DNA of 17,200 nucleotides from Kiloniellales bacterium. Lineage in GTDB: Bacteria; Pseudomonadota; Alphaproteobacteria; Kiloniellales; JAKSBE01. The stretch is taken from the NCBI GenBank assembly GCA_030067055.1, contig JASJAL010000037.1:1-17200 (forward strand), in the 5' to 3' direction. The position numbers were made by a program, and so were the translations under genes. How positions within the stretch are numbered: the first letter of the stretch is position 1; every line of letters starts with the position of its first letter. A model generated the notes under the pieces. It searched no databases and was not told where the DNA came from. It worked only from the letters and a program-made list of their open reading frames with translations. This document shows, piece after piece, positions 13,595 to 17,200 of the stretch.

Positions 13595-14404
13595 ATGACG
13601 CCTGCCGCCGTCCAAGCCGCCGCAGAGGTGCTCGCCGATCTCCGGATTCGCGACGAGGGCGGGCGGGCCCAGCTCGAGGATCTGCCGGCGGCCTGCCGAC
13701 CCGAAAGCCTCCACGAGGCCTATGCGATCCAGGACGCGCTGCGGCCGCTGCTCGATTCGCGTGGCCTGGGGCCGCAGGTGGGCTGGAAGATCGGCTGCAC
13801 GACGCCGGTGATGCAGCGCTATCTGAACATCGATCATCCCTGCGCCGGAACGCTCTACCGGGCGACCGCCTATCGGAACCGGGCCACCCTGAAGGCGGAT
13901 GACTTCTTCCAGCTCGGCCTGGAGTGCGAGATCGCGGTCCGGCTTTCCGCGAACCTGGGCGGCCGCGACGGCGGGCACAGTCCGCAGAGCGTCGCGGCCG
14001 CGGTCGGCGGCGTCATGACCTCGGTCGAGATCGTCGACCACCGCTTCCGCGACTTCGCCGCGGTCGCGACGCCGAGCCTGGTGGCGGACGACTTCTTCTC
14101 GGTCGGCTGCGTGCTCGGTGTCGAGCGGCCGCTGGAAGAGCTTGGTGATCTCGCGGCCCTGTCCGGCGGCTTCGGCATCGACGGTGCGGCGCCGGCCGAA
14201 ACCGGGATGGGGTATGCGATCCTCGGCCATCCGCTGAACGCGTTGGCCTGGCTGGCCGACCACGTCGCGGCGCGTGGCGGTCGGCTCGAAGCGGGTGCGG
14301 TGGTCACCCTGGGTAGCGTGGTCAAGACCATCTACCCGGAAGCCGGAACGCGGATCGAGGCCGTCTTCGATCATCTGTCGCCGGTCACCTTGGAGATCGT
14401 CTGA
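13595..14404 (+). CDS. 2-keto-4-pentenoate hydratase family protein (FAH superfamily)
   Basis: This 269-residue cytoplasmic enzyme resembles MhpD/HpaH/DmpE-type hydratases and the related 4-oxalocrotonate decarboxylases. Metal ligands match the pattern: Glu110 and Glu112 in LGLECEIAV and Glu145 in SVEIVDHRF (MhpD Glu106, Glu108, Glu139), with the lysine in VGWKIGCTT at residue 65. The region MGYAILGHPLNALAWLADHVAARGGRLEAGAVVTLGS (204-240) is the family's C-terminal signature. It would add water to a 2-hydroxy-dienoate from meta-cleavage of aromatics, or to a related keto acid. No other aromatic-degradation genes are present, so the physiological substrate is open. It starts at ATG 13595, 25 nt after mutY, and may be cotranscribed with it. 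Confidence 0.88.
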   Translation: MTPAAVQAAAEVLADLRIRDEGGRAQLEDLPAACRPESLHEAYAIQDALRPLLDSRGLGPQVGWKIGCTTPVMQRYLNIDHPCAGTLYRATAYRNRATLKADDFFQLGLECEIAVRLSANLGGRDGGHSPQSVAAAVGGVMTSVEIVDHRFRDFAAVATPSLVADDFFSVGCVLGVERPLEELGDLAALSGGFGIDGAAPAETGMGYAILGHPLNALAWLADHVAARGGRLEAGAVVTLGSVVKTIYPEAGTRIEAVFDHLSPVTLEIV

Positions 14405-14559
14405 GCCGAGCCGGCGTCTTTCCCGCCGTCAAAAAGATGATCTGTGTCACAAGTCCGGTCGGTGAAGCGGCGTAGGCTGTCCTCTTGGCAGCAGTATTTC
14501 ATGGCGGCGGTAACGGGACCTTCCGAGGTCGCCGCGCCGCGTAAGTTATGGGGACAATC
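14405..14559. other. Leader region of the caspase-like gene
   Basis: A 155-nt gap with a 5-bp hairpin at 14517-14530 (GACCT and AGGTC, 4-nt loop) shortly before the start region. A 23-codon ATG frame begins at 14501, overlaps the start of the downstream gene out of frame and has no clear ribosome-binding site. No promoter with good boxes was recognised. Confidence 0.35.
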
Positions 14560-15906
14560 ATGTACGCTTTGACGATCCCGAAGCCGTCGGCCGCAACGGG
14601 CCAACGGCATTCCAGGCGGCACCTAGGGAAAGCCCGGGCTGTCGTTCTGGCCTTTGCGCTGTCCGGCGTGGCGGCCTTTGGCGCGCGAGCTGAGCCCGTG
14701 GTCACCGACGGCGAGGCGCCCTTTCACCGAGTCTACGTCGTGGGCAGCGGCGACAGCGCCCAAGAAAATGAGACGCTCTCCGAAGATCTCAATGCCCTGC
14801 GCTCGGCCTTGGAGCAACCTCAGAACCACTTGTCCATCAACAGCACTTCGCTGATCCAGCCACCGCTGTTCTTCCTGGAAGCCGTGATCGACGGCATCAA
14901 AATGACCGCCCAGCCGGGTGATGCGGTCACGCTCTACCTCAGCGGCCGCGGCAACGTCGACACTTTCAGATTGACCTCCAGCGTGAACATCACCGCGGCG
15001 GAGCTGGCGAATCTGCTCGACGGGTTTCCTGCGGGGGTTACGCGGACCATCATACTGGACAGCTGCTTCGGCGGCAGCTTCGCCAACAATTTCGTCGCCG
15101 ACCCGGATCTCGCAGTGATCGGGACCTCGACCACCTGTCCCTTCAATGCTCCCTTCGTCGATTTCGTCGATACCTTCTCGGAGGATATCGCCGAGCTGGC
15201 CGGGCAGGGCGTCGCCGACAACGACCCGGACGACGGAATCGTCACCGCACAGGAGCTTCAGACCGGTCTAGTGGCCCGCGGCTGGAAGCTGGGTGAGGCC
15301 GGTATGGGCGACGTGATCGAGAATGGCCAGAGCAAGTGCGACGGTGACTGCGACCTGCCGGCCATCACGGTGAACCCACCCGAGTGCGCTGATATGATCG
15401 ACGTCGCCGGGGTTGGATTCACGCCCCTCAACACCGTCGACATCCACGTGTTGGATTCGGCCCTCGACCCAAAGGGCGACGGCGGCAGCGCCTCAACCGA
15501 TGCTGACGGTGCCTTCCCCGCTGAATCGGTCGAGGTGCCGACCGCGCCGACCCTGATCGTCGGGACCGACGGGAAATCCCTGCTGGATTGGCACTTCTGC
15601 GAGGCCGGCGGCGGCGTGGTGCCGGATGATACGGTACCGAGCTGCGAGCTGCTTCCCGGCTTCGGCTTCATCGACGCTACGGTCCAGGACCTGGAAAGCG
15701 GCCTGGCCGAGATCGAGGTGCTCCGGGATTGGAACGTCGACGTCGTTGTGCCGCCCTTCGCCGTTGGGACGACCGCGCCGGTCAACTTCCAGGCCGACAT
15801 CGTCGACACACGGCGGACTGCGCGCTTCAGGCTCAGGGTGACGGACGTGGCCGGGAACGCGATCAGCTGCTCGTTGACCCTGCGCGCGAGCCTGCGCTGG
15901 TGGTGA
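14560..15906 (+). CDS. Secreted caspase-fold-like protein with Ig-like C-terminal regions, atypical active site
   Basis: This 448-residue exported protein starts at ATG 14560 with GGGGA 5 nt upstream; an ATG four codons earlier has no such site. A long signal peptide ends near GARA-EP (about residue 44). The next region, about 55-210, has a caspase/metacaspase-like pattern: RVYVVGSGD (strand 1), PGDAVTLYLSGRG (strand 3) and TRTIILDSCFGGSF (strand 4). Cys169 sits in the expected nucleophile position, but Arg130 occupies the place of the catalytic His in the usual SGHG. A stretch DNDPDDGIVTAQEL (about 220-233) resembles an EF-hand or dockerin Ca-binding loop with one extra residue. The rest has two beta-rich, probably Ig-like segments (Pro268-Cys347 and Ser361-end) with several cysteines. 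It may be a non-peptidase relative; the substrate is unknown. Confidence 0.65.
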   Translation: MYALTIPKPSAATGQRHSRRHLGKARAVVLAFALSGVAAFGARAEPVVTDGEAPFHRVYVVGSGDSAQENETLSEDLNALRSALEQPQNHLSINSTSLIQPPLFFLEAVIDGIKMTAQPGDAVTLYLSGRGNVDTFRLTSSVNITAAELANLLDGFPAGVTRTIILDSCFGGSFANNFVADPDLAVIGTSTTCPFNAPFVDFVDTFSEDIAELAGQGVADNDPDDGIVTAQELQTGLVARGWKLGEAGMGDVIENGQSKCDGDCDLPAITVNPPECADMIDVAGVGFTPLNTVDIHVLDSALDPKGDGGSASTDADGAFPAESVEVPTAPTLIVGTDGKSLLDWHFCEAGGGVVPDDTVPSCELLPGFGFIDATVQDLESGLAEIEVLRDWNVDVVVPPFAVGTTAPVNFQADIVDTRRTARFRLRVTDVAGNAISCSLTLRASLRWW

Positions 15907-15919
15907 CGACCAGCGGTCT

Positions 15920-15943
15920 GGGCCGGGAGATCTGTCCCGGCCC
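15920..15943 (+). terminator. Hairpin downstream of the caspase-like gene
   Basis: GGGCCGGGA (15920-15928) and TCCCGGCCC (15935-15943) form a perfect 9-bp GC-rich stem with a 6-nt loop, 13 nt after the TGA. A second smaller stem (CGGCC 15944-15948 with GGCCG 15952-15956) follows at once and ends in TTCT. There is no long T-tract, so termination is plausible but not certain. Confidence 0.4.
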
Positions 15944-16106
15944 CGGCCGCGGGCCGTTCTAGAGGGCCGATCGGTCGCGTTCGCGGGCTCGGATGCGCGT
16001 AAAGCCGCCGAGGCCGGCAACGAGGAACTTGCCGTTCCGAAAAGCCGCATCTTCGGCCTGCGCCTTGGCGGGCCCAGCCCGTGCGAACAGCCCGATGGGC
16101 GGGACC

Positions 16107-16155
16107 TGTCTTAAGACAAGCAGCCTGGGTTCGATCGAACGCAGGCTGCTCTGTC
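16107..16155. terminator. Long hairpin between convergent genes, possible bidirectional terminator
   Basis: AGCAGCCTG (16119-16127) pairs perfectly with CAGGCTGCT (16142-16150). Beyond one G-G mismatch, GTTC (16129-16132) pairs with GAAC (16137-16140) over a GATC loop; outside, GACA (16115-16118) pairs with TGTC (16152-16155) past one bulged base. The same GACA is also the right half of the 12-bp palindrome TGTCTTAAGACA (16107-16118), so two mutually exclusive folds are possible. It lies 60 nt beyond the peroxidase stop. Downstream T content on either strand is modest (TGTTTG on plus). Confidence 0.35.
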
Positions 16156-16214
16156 TGTTTGGCGATTGATTGAGTCGCTTCCGCTCGATTGAGTCCGAGC
16201 GAGCGGAGTTTGAT

Positions 16215-17200
16215 CTAAGCCTTGTGTGCGAAGTCGACCGCCGAGACGGGCAGACCCGAGAGCCGGATGATGGAGGCCAGGGTCCAGGTGCCCGGATCCT
16301 GGTTGTCGCAGTCGTCGAGCAACGGATCCGCGTCCGGCGTCCAGCAGGGATCCAGGTTGAACCAAGACGTCGGTTCGCCCTTCAGAAGACCGGCAAAGGT
16401 CGCGCAGACGATGGTCGAGCCGACACGGCCAAGCCTCTGGCCACCGGACTCCTCCGCCTCCTTGAGAAGGTAGAACCAGAGTGAATCATGGCTCGGCCGG
16501 ACGTCCGCCAGTTTGGCGCAGCATTTCTTTGCGACGTCGGTGCCGGCCGGAAGCCCGAAGCGCCAGCCGCGCATGAGATTGCGGAACGCCAGGACGTTCA
16601 GCGGCGAACCCGCTTCGTCTTCGTGCAGGGCCGCCAGCGCGTTGGACAGCTTCGTATCGATCCGTCTGGCGCGCTGCGGGAAGCGATCGCCGGAAGACGC
16701 CATCTCGAGGAACCAGTCCCACTGGATCGAGTTCTTCTCGGTCATGGGCCGGAAGCCGCGCAGATCGTCCGGATTCTCCTCCTCGCCGGTATTGTCGAAG
16801 ATCGGTGCGAATTGTCCGCCGCGATGCGGATCATTCGTCCGATAGGCGTTGCGGACCAGGGAATGGCCAAAGCGGTAGGCTGCGACCGAGAATTCCACCG
16901 GCATGAAGGGGTCGTGCTTCCAGTTGTAGACGTCATCCAGGCCAAGGCTCCACTTCTTGCGGCCGTCCGCCGTCGTTTCCAAGCAAAGCGCGGCCCCGTG
17001 GACCTCCGGGTCGGTGATCCGGGCGAGGAAATCATGCCAGACGATGTGTTGATAGAGCTTGCGCAGCGTGGCGCGCGCCGCCTCGAAGGGGTCCGCTGCG
17101 CCCTGGTCCTTGGCGCGGTCGACGAGGCAGTTGTGCGCCAGAAGGAAGGCCAGCTGGAGCTGCGAGACCATCGCGTTCTCGTCGTTGCGCATGTCGCCGA
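16215..17200 (-). CDS. Animal-type heme peroxidase, C-terminal part (partial)
   Basis: This gene enters from the right edge; 328 codons of its 3' part are visible and the frame is open at base 17200 (GD precedes the first ATG-encoded Met). The phrases GDMRNDENAMVSQLQLAFLLAHN, then EAARATLRKLYQHIVWHDFL, then PVEFSVAAYRFGHSLVRNAY are the hallmark order of the animal heme peroxidase (peroxidase-cyclooxygenase) family. The His in YRFGH (codon at 16863-16865) is the proximal heme ligand and the Arg three residues before it is also conserved. The distal His and calcium site lie outside the window. The C-terminus (LDPCWTPDADPLLDD, SIIRLSGLPVSAVDFAHKA) is family-like with no extra export or repeat domain. 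The ATG at 17192 is internal, not the start. It oxidises substrates with hydrogen peroxide; the substrate is unknown. Confidence 0.88.
   Translation of the reverse strand, partial: GDMRNDENAMVSQLQLAFLLAHNCLVDRAKDQGAADPFEAARATLRKLYQHIVWHDFLARITDPEVHGAALCLETTADGRKKWSLGLDDVYNWKHDPFMPVEFSVAAYRFGHSLVRNAYRTNDPHRGGQFAPIFDNTGEEENPDDLRGFRPMTEKNSIQWDWFLEMASSGDRFPQRARRIDTKLSNALAALHEDEAGSPLNVLAFRNLMRGWRFGLPAGTDVAKKCCAKLADVRPSHDSLWFYLLKEAEESGGQRLGRVGSTIVCATFAGLLKGEPTSWFNLDPCWTPDADPLLDDCDNQDPGTWTLASIIRLSGLPVSAVDFAHKA

Larger units (their letters stand above)
15907..16214. other. Convergent intergenic region with strong inverted repeats
   Basis: These 308 bases separate the caspase-like gene from the 3' end of the peroxidase gene. 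No gene is supported. The left end has a terminator-like hairpin (15920-15943), the right end a long imperfect hairpin (16115-16155) and a 12-bp palindrome (16107-16118). A 9-bp direct repeat GATTGAGTC occurs at 16168-16176 and 16187-16195. The middle has no structure that I could recognise. Confidence 0.5.

Noticed and set aside
16168..16206. 9-bp direct repeat GATTGAGTC and a 7-bp inverted repeat CCGCTCG/CGAGCGG
   Set aside because: Only two short units, close to the end of the peroxidase gene; consistent with chance in a small intergenic region and no CRISPR-like regularity.

Overview
The window is GC-rich chromosomal DNA from an alphaproteobacterium, most likely a Rhodospirillales/Kiloniellales-type lineage. 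The main evidence is a split-b ATP synthase Fo operon (atpI-atpB-atpE-b'-b) with no F1 genes beside it, and the housekeeping string dciA - dsbA-like - smc upstream of it. No IS element, phage gene, tRNA, rRNA or CRISPR array was seen.

Layout. 1-387 (+) is the 3' end of gcvP (glycine decarboxylase). 694-1035 (+) is a small uncharacterised gene, and 1263-2446 (+) a translationally coupled pair of YcxB-like membrane proteins. 2585-2722 (+) is a probable 45-residue single-pass membrane protein, too short for ordinary ORF calling. 3080-3688 (+) is a class I methyltransferase of the phospholipid N-methyltransferase type. It converges on a long minus-strand block. Read in the direction of transcription (12446 down to 3723), that block holds dciA, a DsbA-family oxidoreductase, smc, atpI, atpB, atpE, atpG (b'), atpF (b), a secreted arginine-rich protein and a lipoprotein. 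mutY (12502-13569, +) diverges from dciA and is followed closely by a 2-keto-4-pentenoate hydratase family gene (13595-14404, +). 14560-15906 (+) is a secreted caspase-fold-like protein with Ig-like C-terminal regions. It converges on the 3' part of an animal-type heme peroxidase gene that runs off the right edge (16215-17200, -).

How the parts fit. The minus-strand core combines replication and chromosome functions (DciA helicase loader, SMC), periplasmic disulfide chemistry (DsbA-like) and the membrane sector of ATP synthase. A sigma70-like promoter with 17-nt spacing precedes atpI. MutY is a stand-alone base-excision repair enzyme. The flanks are accessory: small membrane proteins, secreted proteins of unknown role, and the caspase-like/peroxidase pair.

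Most interesting observations: (1) two copies (1121-1177 and 4960-5047) of a dispersed hairpin repeat with a shared core, a shared 5' bulge, a shared internal loop and two compensatory base-pair changes, one copy lying directly behind the ATP synthase operon; (2) a caspase-like protein that keeps the DSC cysteine motif but has Arg where the catalytic His of the SGHG motif is expected; (3) the hidden small membrane protein; (4) a palindromic -10-like element shared by dciA and mutY; (5) a two-cysteine stretch in the N-terminal region of ATP synthase subunit a; (6) smc starting at TTG with no alternative start. All family assignments rest on motif recognition by eye; no database search was run.
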